Source: an uncultured Proteiniphilum sp. (lineage in GTDB: Bacteria; Bacteroidota; Bacteroidia; Bacteroidales; Dysgonomonadaceae). From it: DNA of 64,000 nucleotides. Each line of letters begins with the position of its first letter. Positions within the stretch are counted from its first letter, which is position 1. Positions 37,164 to 46,905 of this stretch are shown in pieces. Under the pieces are notes generated by a model. That model worked only from the letters and a program-made list of their open reading frames with translations. It was not told where the DNA came from and searched no databases. The position numbers and the translations under genes are program-made. Location of the stretch: contig NZ_CALNAT010000226.1 of assembly GCF_937873925.1 (NCBI RefSeq), positions 1 to 64,000 of the forward strand, written 5' to 3'.

Positions 37164-39122
37164 TTACCAACCGTAGGTTTGTACCAAGTTTTTGTTAACC
37201 CGTAAATCGTACTCCCTCAGCGGATACAAGTAGTCTCTAAAAGTAACCTGACGCTTCGTATCGTATACCATGGGTATATAAAATTCTTCCGGAACTTTAG
37301 ATGTTACCGTCCATTTTGTGGGAGGAAGCGACCAATACTTATCGGCTATTTTCCACCGGCGAATGTCCCAGAAGCGCTGTCCTTCAAAAGCCAATTCTAT
37401 TAACCGTTCCCGCTGAATGATTTCGCGCATGCCGGTTTTGGTATTCGGTTTATCGGGATGGGTAGAAGCATTCTGCCATGATGATACAACACCGTTTAGC
37501 CCGACATTTTCCCTCACTTTATCAATCCAGTAATACACCTCGTTATCAGGTTGCGCCTTTATCTCATTGAGTGCTTCGCTATAAAGCAGATATAAATCTG
37601 CCAAGCGAATCAACGGGAAGCGGTAGTCATGCGGGCTATAGCTTTGGCCGGTAGCCCCTTTACTCCCCGATGTTTCAAAGGCAATTATTTTTTTGGGAGA
37701 ATACATGCCGCTAGTATAAATTTCACCATATCTCCATTGCATGAATGGAGAGAATGAAGCCCCTCCATTCGTTGTGCAAGTAGCAATTTCGACATATCCC
37801 CGGTCGAAAGCCAGATCCGCATAAAAACGAGGCTCGCGGTTAAAGTGCATTTCTGAGGTTGTTTCACCGGTGGCAATATAAAATTCGTGTTTGTCTCCCG
37901 GCGTTGCGCGGCGCACGCCGAATCTTCCGGCATAATTAAAGGTTTTATCTTCGTCCATCGGTACCCCTTTGTTCGTGTAAAACAACTCTGCCATGTGCCA
38001 CGATGCATCAAAATAGTTGAAGTAGAATGGCTGGTCTGTTGTATACATAAAGGGCATTAACATTCTTGTCATGTTCCCAAGGACATTAAACCCTAATGAG
38101 GCGGCTCCTCCTTTTCCGTCGGCAAACGATTCCTGGGTCGCCCAAATTACCCCGGTATTCCGCTCTATATCTTCGGTAATGGCTTTTCGGATGGTCATCA
38201 TTTGCACCAATGTATCGTTCATATTATAAGTTTGAGGGCCACCGCTGTATTTGTTGAATACATACAACTGCAACCCCGCCAGATGGCATGTATCAATGGC
38301 ATTTTTAATTGCCGTGGCAGCCCTTTCCCATTTTGAAGCGTCGTATGTATCGGAAATCAACTGTCTTCCACGATTATCCACCCAATCCTTGTAATCGGTA
38401 TTCCCATTGAACAAGGGGCTTGCCGCCCACGCCAGCACTTTTGCTTTTACCGATAGTGCGATGGTTTGTGAAATACGTCCCATTTCCGTTGCCGGATCCG
38501 GAAGTACCAAAGGCAAATCGGGGATTGCCTCATCCAAAAGCCCCACTATATAGTCCACACACTCGTCCACCGGTTCGCGGTATACCATTAAATCCTCGGG
38601 AGAAGTTGACAAGGGCACCTCTTCATCCGCTATCACGATGGGCCCGTACAATTGCATCAGGAAAAAATGGTAATAGGCTTTCAGGAATTTCACCTCGGCT
38701 ATCCATTTTGTTCTTTCCCAATCTTCTAAATCTTGGGGTATATGAATGTTGTTCAGGAAAATATTGCAATCGCGTATGGCGGTGTACAAATTGCTGCCAC
38801 CATTCACCCCCGACCAATAATTTTGCAATGGGTTATTCGCGTTTTGAAGCCCATCGGCAATTTGTCCCGCGATTGATCGTTTTGCCCGGCTATCCCTTTC
38901 ACAAATAAACTCATCCTTGCTGGTAAAATGAGCCGGATAATAAAAAGGATCGGTAGGGTCAGGCAGGTGAGAATAGCAGGTCCTCAAAAACTTATCGGTT
39001 ACCGACCGGTTCGAGAAAGCATGATCGAGCGTGGCGGTATCATCCGGTACCACATCCAGAAAGTCGCAACTTACCATCCCCATCAGGAAGAAAGCGCTTA
39101 TTATCTTTATTAAATTTTTCAT
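37164..39122 (-). CDS. susD: SusD/RagB family glycan-binding outer membrane lipoprotein
   Basis: The 652-residue protein has a lipobox (FFLMGMVSC, Cys19) and the standard SusD layout. It starts CDFLDVVPDDTATLDHAFSN, contains TPR-type helices (ERTKWIAEVKFLKAYYHFFL) and ends with the family signature RERLIELAFEGQRFWDIRRW at about residue 590-610. SusD proteins cap the SusC transporter and bind the oligosaccharide. At 652 residues it is longer than the usual 500-570. It starts 12 bases after the SusC stop, confirming a pair. The symbol refers to the family role; the substrate is not starch. Confidence 0.92.
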   Translation of the reverse strand: MKNLIKIISAFFLMGMVSCDFLDVVPDDTATLDHAFSNRSVTDKFLRTCYSHLPDPTDPFYYPAHFTSKDEFICERDSRAKRSIAGQIADGLQNANNPLQNYWSGVNGGSNLYTAIRDCNIFLNNIHIPQDLEDWERTKWIAEVKFLKAYYHFFLMQLYGPIVIADEEVPLSTSPEDLMVYREPVDECVDYIVGLLDEAIPDLPLVLPDPATEMGRISQTIALSVKAKVLAWAASPLFNGNTDYKDWVDNRGRQLISDTYDASKWERAATAIKNAIDTCHLAGLQLYVFNKYSGGPQTYNMNDTLVQMMTIRKAITEDIERNTGVIWATQESFADGKGGAASLGFNVLGNMTRMLMPFMYTTDQPFYFNYFDASWHMAELFYTNKGVPMDEDKTFNYAGRFGVRRATPGDKHEFYIATGETTSEMHFNREPRFYADLAFDRGYVEIATCTTNGGASFSPFMQWRYGEIYTSGMYSPKKIIAFETSGSKGATGQSYSPHDYRFPLIRLADLYLLYSEALNEIKAQPDNEVYYWIDKVRENVGLNGVVSSWQNASTHPDKPNTKTGMREIIQRERLIELAFEGQRFWDIRRWKIADKYWSLPPTKWTVTSKVPEEFYIPMVYDTKRQVTFRDYLYPLREYDLRVNKNLVQTYGW

Positions 39123-39134
39123 TTTGCTCGTGAA

Positions 39135-42100
39135 TTAAAAATTAATGTTTACTCCAAGATTGAATACCCTCTGTACAGGATAACCTAAACCCTCTCCCGC
39201 CATCTCGGGATCCCACATCTTAAATTTGGACCAATGCAACAGGTTACTACCGCTTACATATACACGGAACATATTCACATAGAATTTTTTCGTTAATCTT
39301 TCGGGTAGGGTATATCCGAATTCTGCCGTTTTCAACCGCATAAATGATCCATCACGCAACCACCATGTGCTATTCTGGTTGTTGTTGCTAATCTGTGTTT
39401 CTGATAAACGCGGCCAGAAAGCATAAATATCCCGGTTGTTTTCCGACCAATGGTCATCGGCAATGTATTGCAACAAAGCCCGTTGCCCTTTGTTAAGAAA
39501 TGGGGTAATGTTAGCAGATGCAATAAAAAACGAAGATCTTGCGGAACCTTGGAAAAAGCAGGAAAGGTCGAATCCTTTATATCCTATGGAAAATCCGGCC
39601 CCGTAAATGATTTCCGGCACAGTCGGGTATCCGATGGGTACCATATCATCTGAAGTTATTTGTCCATCGTTATTGATATCCTTGTATTTGATATCGCCGG
39701 CTTTATAAGTTCCAAAAGTTTGCTTAGGAGAGTTGTTTACATCTTCTTCATCGATAAACAACCGTTCGGCAATATATCCCCATGACTGTTTGATTTTCTT
39801 GCCAACGTACGATCTCCACGGTACATCGCTGTAATCCGGTTCTTCGTATTCTTTGAATATACTGCTCGCATAAGTGAAATTGCCGTTTACCACCGTCCAG
39901 AAGTCTTTATTAAAATTTTTCTGATACTTCAGTTCCACTTCGAATCCTTTTCCCTTCGCAACACCCACATTCCCCTGTGGTATCACGCGGAGTCCCATTG
40001 TGGTCGGAATATCTGTACGGGTCTGTAAAATATTTTCCCGGGTTTCCATAAAGTAATCAGCCAGAACGGTAAGATCATTGAATAAACCGAGTTCTATTCC
40101 CAAATTGGTCTTTTTGGCAATTTCCCAGGTTATCTGGTCGTTGGCATACCGATTGATGGTTATGCCCGTTCTATATGCCCTGTCAGTACCAAACCAGTAT
40201 CCTTCCCCGGCCATATCGATTTGAGATAAATAGAAGAAACGGTCATAGGCAGAACCTATCTCGTCGTTGCCTACCTTGCCGTAAGTAGCTTTCAATTTTA
40301 GGGTCGTGATTATATCTTCCACTCCGGACATAAACCGCTCATTGCTGATCATCCAACCTGCCCCGACTGAAGGGAAAAACCCGAATCGATTATTTTTAGC
40401 AAAACGTTCGCTGCCGTTATACCCGAAGTTCACCTCCACGAAATAACGGGAATCGTACCCGTACGCCAACCTTCCGGCAGTAGATATATTTCTCCGCGGC
40501 AGGGAAGCCTGAAGCCTGTCCGAAACTCGCGAATCAATGCTTATAACCCCGCTCTCAGTTCTTAGTGTACCTACTAACAACGCGTTAATATCGTGCACCT
40601 CGTTCAACTTTTTATTGTATCCTAACCGAAATTCGCCATATTGGGAAGAGGTAACGGTTCTTGCACCCTCCGAATAAGTCAGGTATTCGGTTCCGGAGTC
40701 GGGATTCAGGGCTACCAGTTGATAAGACCCGTCTAAAGTTGTAGCCGGTGTGTAGTAAAACGGGTTATATGTACGCTCGATACTATAGTAGGAATCACGC
40801 TTCGTATTATACATCGCCTTGGCAAACAGTCCATCCAAAAGCCCGGTAAATTTGTGCTCAAATTCCATCTGTAACAACATCATGGATTTACTTTCTTCCT
40901 TGAAACCAGCAACAGTTTGGGCGTACGGATTGGTATAAGAACCGAGCTCACTCCCCATGCCAAAGAGAAGATGTTTTGTCTCCATATTTGCCTCATCTTT
41001 AGGATAAAAAGGCAGGAACTGCACCGGTGTGGCATTACGCACCAAGTGAAAAGTATAAACCCCGCCCGATACCGCCTTACCGTCCACAGTGCCGGATCTG
41101 GGACCGCTTGTATCGTCGAACGTTCCGTAGGCGCGCACAACTCCAGTGGTGGTCGGTGTAAACTTAATGGTCACATTGGAACGTACCTGAAGCCGGTTGA
41201 TGTCTATGTTGTTATTCACCATATTTTCCTCGTTTTCCTTAATAATCCCGGTGTCGTGCTGGTAATTGGCAGCCAGATAATATTGCACCGCTTTCCCTCC
41301 CCCGGTTATGTTCATATTTACACGCTGGTTGAAGGTACGGTCTTTAATCAGGTAATCATACCAATCTACAGAAGGATACATGATGGGGTCAACGCCCAAC
41401 TCGGTATTACGTATTTTGGCGGAAGAATAAGGGAGTTCAACCATTGGGTCCCGTGTTCTTACCGCCTCGTTGTGAAGTCTCATATAGGTAATAGGATCAG
41501 CGAGTTGAACTAATTCAGTATTACCGGAAGATGACAATTCTGCTCTAATGTTCACTGAAATCTTATCAGGCGATCCTTCTTTGGTTGTCACCAGGATCAC
41601 ACCGTTTGCACCGCGCGCTCCGTATAAGGCGGCAGCATTGGCGTCTTTCATGACCGAGAACGAAGCGATATCGTCCACATTTATTCGTGCCAGGTCGGTA
41701 GAACTCATTTCTATCCCGTCAATCAATATTAACGGGTCTTGTTTCCCGGCTGTACTAAAAGTGGTAACGCCCCGAATAAAAAATTCCGCATTGTCCAACC
41801 CCGGCTCTCCCGAGCGTTGGTATGCGATCACGCCGGCCATTCTCCCCGCAAACGCGGTAGTAATGTTGCTGGAGGGCGCCCTTAATTCGCCAGGAGTAAC
41901 CGTTGAGATGGAACTGATCACGCTTTCTTTTTTTTGTTTACCGAAGGCCACAACTGTAACTTCATCCAGTGCAATCGTATCTTCCTGAAGTACAATAGTC
42001 ACATTATTGGCTCCTGCCGCTTTTTCTTCTTTGGGAGTAAAACCTACAAAAGTATAGACTAGGGTTTCACTAGAGGCACATTCGATTGAATACTTTCCTT

Positions 42101-42374
42101 CAGCGTCAGTTACGACGCCGACACCTGGCCGTTCCTTTATTGCAACCGCAACACCGGGTAAAGGGAATCCATCCTGATCAACTACACGTCCGGAAATTTT
42201 TACCCTTTGTTGTGCTACCTCCCGTACAATTTCCGTTTCATTGATTGTTGTATTCTCTCCGAGGCCATCCGACTTTTTACTTTCAGAAATAGTACTTCCC
42301 ATAGCAAAAATCGGACTGAAAATCATCATAATAATTATGACGAGACATACATTAAACGATTTTTTTACTTTCAT
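39135..42374 (-). CDS. susC: SusC/RagA family TonB-dependent oligosaccharide transporter
   Basis: The 1079-residue protein has a signal peptide (residues 1-26) and a CarboxypepD-reg-like domain (KISGRVVDQDGFPLPGVAVA, residues about 75-155). The TonB-box region, the plug (EVTVVAFGKQKKESVISSIS, then DPLILIDGIEMSSTDLARIN and LYGARGANGVILVTTK) and a beta-barrel follow, ending with RVFNLGVNINF. It would import oligosaccharides across the outer membrane using ExbBD-TonB energy. It is the first gene after a terminator-like hairpin and probably has its own promoter in the 254-base gap at 42375-42628; I could not fix a promoter box there. Confidence 0.94.
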   Translation of the reverse strand: MKVKKSFNVCLVIIIMMIFSPIFAMGSTISESKKSDGLGENTTINETEIVREVAQQRVKISGRVVDQDGFPLPGVAVAIKERPGVGVVTDAEGKYSIECASSETLVYTFVGFTPKEEKAAGANNVTIVLQEDTIALDEVTVVAFGKQKKESVISSISTVTPGELRAPSSNITTAFAGRMAGVIAYQRSGEPGLDNAEFFIRGVTTFSTAGKQDPLILIDGIEMSSTDLARINVDDIASFSVMKDANAAALYGARGANGVILVTTKEGSPDKISVNIRAELSSSGNTELVQLADPITYMRLHNEAVRTRDPMVELPYSSAKIRNTELGVDPIMYPSVDWYDYLIKDRTFNQRVNMNITGGGKAVQYYLAANYQHDTGIIKENEENMVNNNIDINRLQVRSNVTIKFTPTTTGVVRAYGTFDDTSGPRSGTVDGKAVSGGVYTFHLVRNATPVQFLPFYPKDEANMETKHLLFGMGSELGSYTNPYAQTVAGFKEESKSMMLLQMEFEHKFTGLLDGLFAKAMYNTKRDSYYSIERTYNPFYYTPATTLDGSYQLVALNPDSGTEYLTYSEGARTVTSSQYGEFRLGYNKKLNEVHDINALLVGTLRTESGVISIDSRVSDRLQASLPRRNISTAGRLAYGYDSRYFVEVNFGYNGSERFAKNNRFGFFPSVGAGWMISNERFMSGVEDIITTLKLKATYGKVGNDEIGSAYDRFFYLSQIDMAGEGYWFGTDRAYRTGITINRYANDQITWEIAKKTNLGIELGLFNDLTVLADYFMETRENILQTRTDIPTTMGLRVIPQGNVGVAKGKGFEVELKYQKNFNKDFWTVVNGNFTYASSIFKEYEEPDYSDVPWRSYVGKKIKQSWGYIAERLFIDEEDVNNSPKQTFGTYKAGDIKYKDINNDGQITSDDMVPIGYPTVPEIIYGAGFSIGYKGFDLSCFFQGSARSSFFIASANITPFLNKGQRALLQYIADDHWSENNRDIYAFWPRLSETQISNNNQNSTWWLRDGSFMRLKTAEFGYTLPERLTKKFYVNMFRVYVSGSNLLHWSKFKMWDPEMAGEGLGYPVQRVFNLGVNINF

Positions 42375-42556
42375 TTGTTTTAGATTTTTTAACGCTTAAA
42401 TTAGTTTGTTTAATATTCCTCCCCCTATTCCTATTTTTCGCTATAAATCAACTGATTCATGATGAAATAGGATCATGATAAAGCATAATTCATTTTATAA
42501 TACAAAGAAAAATAAAGTAAAATATAAGAAAGTTTATTTTTGCGAAAAGAAACCCT

Positions 42557-42593
42557 CAAAAAGCGTTAATCTTATATATTTTTTAAAACGCTT
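42557..42593 (-). terminator. Rho-independent-type terminator after the enzyme block
   Basis: On the minus strand AAGCGTT pairs with AACGCTT across a 19-base A/T-rich loop and is followed by a T-run (AACGCTTTTTG). It lies about 36 bases after the stop of the phosphodiesterase-like gene and about 180 bases before the susC start. It would separate the upstream enzyme block from the susCD transcript. The stem is short, so read-through is likely. Confidence 0.6.
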
Positions 42594-42628
42594 CTTTACA
42601 AAAAAGAATATTGTAGCGTTATTATTCT

Positions 42629-43786
42629 CTACCTGGGTTGTTTACTTCTCATGATCTTCAATACTTTTTCATTTGCTTCAATCAGCTGGCTTATAGTGCC
42701 CGCTTCTCTCCAGTTCAGGATACGATCCTGGTGATAAAAAGGTTCTATGAATGTTTGATTTTCGAGCAAGGCGGTAAAATTTGCAAAATAACTGTCTGTT
42801 TCGGAGAATAAAACAAATTTCGCTTTTAGCAGATTGTATTCTTTGATTTGCTCATTGATTGTTTTAATATAAGTACGGGGCATATACCCTGTAATATCGG
42901 TTTCTTTCAATATCTCTTTCACGAAGATACCTGCTTGTTCATCGGATATTGGCCATTCTTTTTCCAATAGACCAGCTATTGTCGGAGCCAAATCGGTATG
43001 TTCGAAATAATTCAGTTCCCTTCCTTCGGCAATACTGTTCCCAACAAATACCAAAGGGGTTTTCCAACTGTCTTCGTCAAACAGCGGATGCCATCCGATA
43101 CGGCTTTGTCCGTGATCTGAAGTCACTATAAGGACTGTTTCATTCCACATTCCGGACTCTTTGAGAAAATCAACAAACCGGCCTAACTGTTCATCGGCGG
43201 CTTCTATTGCCTCCGCATAAGGAGAGTGAGATGCAAAAATATTCCTGTAATAAGGCTTGTCCGGTGTACTTTGGGAAATATCATAGCCTCTTTGACCTGC
43301 TCTTTGAAGATGTACGCGCATAAATACCGGCGCTTGGGTTTTTAGAATGTTGATGGCACAACCCACTACTTCCGCATCGGTGAATGTATCATCCATAATG
43401 AGTGTGGAAAAGCCTCTTCCCACCGACTTATAAGCTGTTGTGTTTACAACAAAGGCCGTTTGTTGTTGCGGAGAGAAAAGTTCCTGTATCATTTTATTTT
43501 CAGCAGACAGAAAGAGTGTTCCTTCATGTAAAACCGGATTGGGGAAAGAACAACTGTTGAACTTGCTGTAATCCCCGACAGTCGGGTGATGCGGTATAAT
43601 TACATAGGATTGCTTTATATATGTTCCCTGTTTTATCAAATTATTGAATGCCGGCATTTTCAAACGTTGGGGCGCTTCCCAGTGAAGTCCGTCGATCCCG
43701 AACAAGATAACTCTTTTGGGTTGAGCCTGCACCACAAAATGAAATATGAAGCAATTAATTATCAGGAATATTATTTTTTTCTTCAT
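42629..43786 (-). CDS. Alkaline phosphatase-superfamily phosphodiesterase-like secreted protein
   Basis: The 385-residue protein has a signal peptide ending VVQAQ. Metal-ligand motifs of the alkaline phosphatase / nucleotide pyrophosphatase-phosphodiesterase fold are visible: FGIDGL (D32), TSDHGQS (D224, H225) and YFEHTDLAPTIAGLL. The region where the nucleophile is expected reads IIPHHPTVGDYSKF, with T69 the best candidate; the usual NPP pattern around TPN and a sulfatase CxPSR motif are both absent. It could remove phosphodiester- or sulfate-linked groups from the glycan. It is the last gene of the upstream block, 30 bases after the BNR gene, and is followed by a terminator. Confidence 0.72.
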   Translation of the reverse strand: MKKKIIFLIINCFIFHFVVQAQPKRVILFGIDGLHWEAPQRLKMPAFNNLIKQGTYIKQSYVIIPHHPTVGDYSKFNSCSFPNPVLHEGTLFLSAENKMIQELFSPQQQTAFVVNTTAYKSVGRGFSTLIMDDTFTDAEVVGCAINILKTQAPVFMRVHLQRAGQRGYDISQSTPDKPYYRNIFASHSPYAEAIEAADEQLGRFVDFLKESGMWNETVLIVTSDHGQSRIGWHPLFDEDSWKTPLVFVGNSIAEGRELNYFEHTDLAPTIAGLLEKEWPISDEQAGIFVKEILKETDITGYMPRTYIKTINEQIKEYNLLKAKFVLFSETDSYFANFTALLENQTFIEPFYHQDRILNWREAGTISQLIEANEKVLKIMRSKQPR

Positions 43787-43816
43787 TTTGCTTACTTATT
43801 TTTATTATTGTTCTTT

Positions 43817-45001
43817 TTATACTATTTCCATAAGGGTGCCTACGATATGCCGCGTTCCGTCTTCCTTATTGAAATAATAGACGACCAATACCCTGCTGTT
43901 GTCTAACAGTACAGACCACGTATAGCCGATATCGCTATTCTCTCCGTCATCTCTGATAATTATTTCAGGTGCTGTGGCAAAATCCGTACATTCAGCATTT
44001 AATATTCTCGCCCTGATACCGTATGGTTCATGCCGGTAACCGTAGGTTAACAAAACCCGGTTGTCAGGGAGCCGCAACGCATGGCAAGGATGGCCTTTAA
44101 ATCCCATGGATTCCCATTTAAATGTTTTACCACCATCTGTCGAACGGGAGATACATGCCTGATCTTCATAATTTGCTGTTCTGATGAATGCGACCAGGTC
44201 TCCTTTGGGTGTTTCATAGACAGAGGCTTCATTAAAAGCGACTTTGTCATCCGAAGCGACCACACCTGAATATTGCCATGTTAAGCCTTTATCGTCGGAG
44301 ATCAATAAATGATTGGATGTTTTCCTGACAGGGACAGAATCATTCACAGCAACCACCCAAAAAATTCGACCTTCTTTTCCTTCATACAATGCTCCCCGGT
44401 TATATGCCGGTAAAGGTTTGCCTGATGCACTGAAATTAATTTCCGCATCGACATGTGGCGGATAAACAGGACCCTGCCATGTTTTTCCATTGTCCAAGGA
44501 TCGTACAAGATATCCGCCAAGGAAGACTGCCCCTCCTGCTTTAAAATAGGGTTGTTTCAGATTAGCTAGTCCTGTCGAATTTACGTATTGCCATCCATAA
44601 CTTGTACAAAGAATCGTTCCATCTTCAAGTTTAAGCATACATGGATCTTGTGAGCCTCCGAACGGATGAGCGTAAATCAAGTCGGGATCCTCAGTCCATA
44701 CCTCTCCATCGGAGGAGCGTACCATTACTAAGTAACTATTCATATCAATATGACTATACCCCTTTTCTCCAAAAACCCTCCGGTCAGGAGCACGCCGGAA
44801 TGCTACCATAAAATCTTTTTCTCCGTTTTTAATAATCGAAGGGAATGCCGAATAATATTGGACATCCTTATATATAATTATATCTTTTACTTTTCGAACA
44901 TTCGGGTGTTTAATCTGATTACCATTCTCCGTTATCAGGGAAAAACTTTGTACAAAGAATATGCACAATGTTAAAGCTAAAATAAAAAATTTTGATTTCA
45001 T
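43817..45001 (-). CDS. BNR/Asp-box sialidase-like secreted protein
   Basis: The 394-residue protein has a signal peptide (MKSKFFILALTLCIFFVQSF). It contains three Asp-box motifs of the six-bladed sialidase fold: SLDNGKTWQ, SDDKGLTWQ and STDGGKTFK. The N-terminal region includes FMVAFRRAPDRRVFGEKGYS, where the arginine cluster may correspond to the catalytic triad, but a full sialidase Arg triad plus Tyr/Glu pair cannot be confirmed by eye. Many homologues in PULs act on glycans other than sialic acid. It is 31 bases from the EF-hand-like gene upstream and 30 from the phosphodiesterase gene downstream. Confidence 0.75.
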   Translation of the reverse strand: MKSKFFILALTLCIFFVQSFSLITENGNQIKHPNVRKVKDIIIYKDVQYYSAFPSIIKNGEKDFMVAFRRAPDRRVFGEKGYSHIDMNSYLVMVRSSDGEVWTEDPDLIYAHPFGGSQDPCMLKLEDGTILCTSYGWQYVNSTGLANLKQPYFKAGGAVFLGGYLVRSLDNGKTWQGPVYPPHVDAEINFSASGKPLPAYNRGALYEGKEGRIFWVVAVNDSVPVRKTSNHLLISDDKGLTWQYSGVVASDDKVAFNEASVYETPKGDLVAFIRTANYEDQACISRSTDGGKTFKWESMGFKGHPCHALRLPDNRVLLTYGYRHEPYGIRARILNAECTDFATAPEIIIRDDGENSDIGYTWSVLLDNSRVLVVYYFNKEDGTRHIVGTLMEIV

Positions 45002-45032
45002 ATCTAAAATAATTCAATTTATACTATTGTCG

Positions 45033-46895
45033 TCAACCAATCTTCCTGTATTCATATTTCCCTCCCCAATTGGGTGAGAACCATGTATTGTCCCATGCAA
45101 CTGTTTTTCTCTCCCCGGTTTTGCGCAATTCGTTGATCCATTGTTCGTAGTCGGACTTCCTGTTTATCTTGAATTCTTTATTTAAAACCCTGAGCATATC
45201 CGATGTGTTACCGCGACTTCTTGCTGAGTTGAATTTCTGCCAAAAATTGGCACTCCCGGTGCCGGATTGTTTTAGCTTTACGATTTGCCTGTCCTGCACG
45301 AGCATTAGATAATACAATAAACTTTCATCGCTATGGATCAGTTGGTTGGCATACTTTTCGTAAAAGCCGCCATCCTTAAATTTGTTCGTAAGCAAATGAA
45401 AAGCCGGATCATCTCCAGAACCTTTTTTAATAGATTCGAGTGCTGAGGCGAGCGACTGCACTAACAGGTATTTGGCCTCCGGTTCCTGTGCTATAACGGG
45501 AGCATACACTTCATTCATGCTGAAAAATTCCCATTTGATCTCTTTGACACCGGAAATATCTACACGCCAGTTGTCATCTGTTTTCCCATCTCCGTCAACG
45601 TCCAACTCTATGGTATCTACTATGCCGTCCTTATCGGTGTCGATCCCTTTATAATACATATCCCTTTTGCGGTCGCCGTCAAAATCGACATCTATCCAGG
45701 CAAGGTCACTGTACTTTATGCGTATTTTCTGTTCTGCCGGATTATAATAGTAGGCATTGGGCTTTTCAGGATGGAGTACCAGTTCATATCGTTTGTTGAA
45801 CGGTCCGCAAGCGGGACCTCCGACCTGGGGCATAAAAACATCTTCATCTTTATAGCCTTCGGCGATGATCCCTTCCCAGCGGGGAATCGTATCATTGACA
45901 TTTTTCCACGCCACATTCAGGTCTGTTTCATCCCACGTGAATAAGACCCTTGACCAGATTATGAGTGATAGATAGTCTTTGGCGGCATCGCGTTTCAGTA
46001 CGCTGCCGGTAGGAATACCGGCAATAAGGAATGATTCCGTCACGTCGTCGCTTAAATTCATGCTATAGTTGCTGTTCCAATGTGCTTCTGGCGTCCATCC
46101 CGGGGCGCATGCCGTAATTCCCACATCATAGTTCCGCGGGTTTTCGGCGTCGGGAAGAAGGTTGAAACTCCATCGCAGGAAAGCGGCTGTTTCGTTTTCA
46201 CCTTCAATCCGGATGGTCTCTTCCGACACGCCGTCGCCATTGACGTCGTAAAACAGGAACGGATTTTCCCAGAAAGGAACCCATCGCATGGTGGATGGAA
46301 AGTATGTTCCCTTGTCTAAGTAGAATAATGTAAACGAGTCGTTCCCGCCGAAATGGGAGTAGTTCTGGCAAGGCACCTGGTAATAAGTATAGTCGATATC
46401 GTACATCATCAGATGGTTATCGTCTCCATCGTCGTAGTTCCACCAGACACAGAACCCGAATTTCCCGTGATAGAAGAATAATGCCTGTTGATCCGCATCA
46501 TTATCGTGATCCGTATCTTCATAACCAATCAGGGCATCCACCTTGCCGTCGGCATTCCAATCGGCTATCCAGAGGTCGCTGTCTTTATCGGGTTCCTCTC
46601 TCTCCCGTAGGTCGTTATCCCTGTCGATCACTTTTACCAATAAAGGCCGTTTACCCTCATTATGCCGGGGGTCGGTATCGATAAACCACACCTCTTCCGG
46701 TTTGCCATCGCCGTCATGATCCACATAATGCCTTTTGCCGTGTTCTTCCGAAAGCACTTTCTCCACCATCGACTGATTGAACCTGACCTGATCACCGAAG
46801 ACAGCTTCGAAGTCCGATTGTTTCTGATTGTCAGCCGCCAGTCCGGATCCTTCGATAACGGATAAAAGAAAAATAATAAAAACAATTTTCTTCAT
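45033..46895 (-). CDS. Secreted protein with multiple DxDxDG calcium loops (short paralogue)
   Basis: The 620-residue protein has a signal peptide ending GLAAD. It carries at least seven EF-hand/dockerin-type calcium loops: DHDGDGKPEE (59-68), DWNADGKVDA, DTDHDNDADQ, DVNGDGVSEE, DVDFDGDRKRD, DTDKDGIVDT and DVDGDGKTDD. The body contains a conserved W- and D-rich region (GPACGPFNKRYELVLHPEKP) and an all-helical end. It is a clear paralogue of the gene immediately upstream (10 bases away) but stops where that one continues with a DUF4861-like domain. A structural or carbohydrate-active calcium-dependent role is inferred; I cannot name a family. Confidence 0.6.
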   Translation of the reverse strand: MKKIVFIIFLLSVIEGSGLAADNQKQSDFEAVFGDQVRFNQSMVEKVLSEEHGKRHYVDHDGDGKPEEVWFIDTDPRHNEGKRPLLVKVIDRDNDLREREEPDKDSDLWIADWNADGKVDALIGYEDTDHDNDADQQALFFYHGKFGFCVWWNYDDGDDNHLMMYDIDYTYYQVPCQNYSHFGGNDSFTLFYLDKGTYFPSTMRWVPFWENPFLFYDVNGDGVSEETIRIEGENETAAFLRWSFNLLPDAENPRNYDVGITACAPGWTPEAHWNSNYSMNLSDDVTESFLIAGIPTGSVLKRDAAKDYLSLIIWSRVLFTWDETDLNVAWKNVNDTIPRWEGIIAEGYKDEDVFMPQVGGPACGPFNKRYELVLHPEKPNAYYYNPAEQKIRIKYSDLAWIDVDFDGDRKRDMYYKGIDTDKDGIVDTIELDVDGDGKTDDNWRVDISGVKEIKWEFFSMNEVYAPVIAQEPEAKYLLVQSLASALESIKKGSGDDPAFHLLTNKFKDGGFYEKYANQLIHSDESLLYYLMLVQDRQIVKLKQSGTGSANFWQKFNSARSRGNTSDMLRVLNKEFKINRKSDYEQWINELRKTGERKTVAWDNTWFSPNWGGKYEYRKIG

Positions 46896-46905
46896 ACTTT
46901 ATCTC

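Noticed and set aside
40917..41513. 198-codon + strand frame inside susC
   Set aside because: It is antisense to the conserved SusC plug and barrel; composition is not protein-like.
42375..42556. Bacteroidetes promoter (TTTG / TAnnTTTG) for susC
   Set aside because: No convincing -7 box (CAAAnnTA on +) with correct spacing was found in the gap, although a promoter is expected there.
42629..43786. Classical sulfatase
   Set aside because: The alkaline phosphatase-fold metal motifs are present but there is no CxPSR or SxPSR maturation motif.
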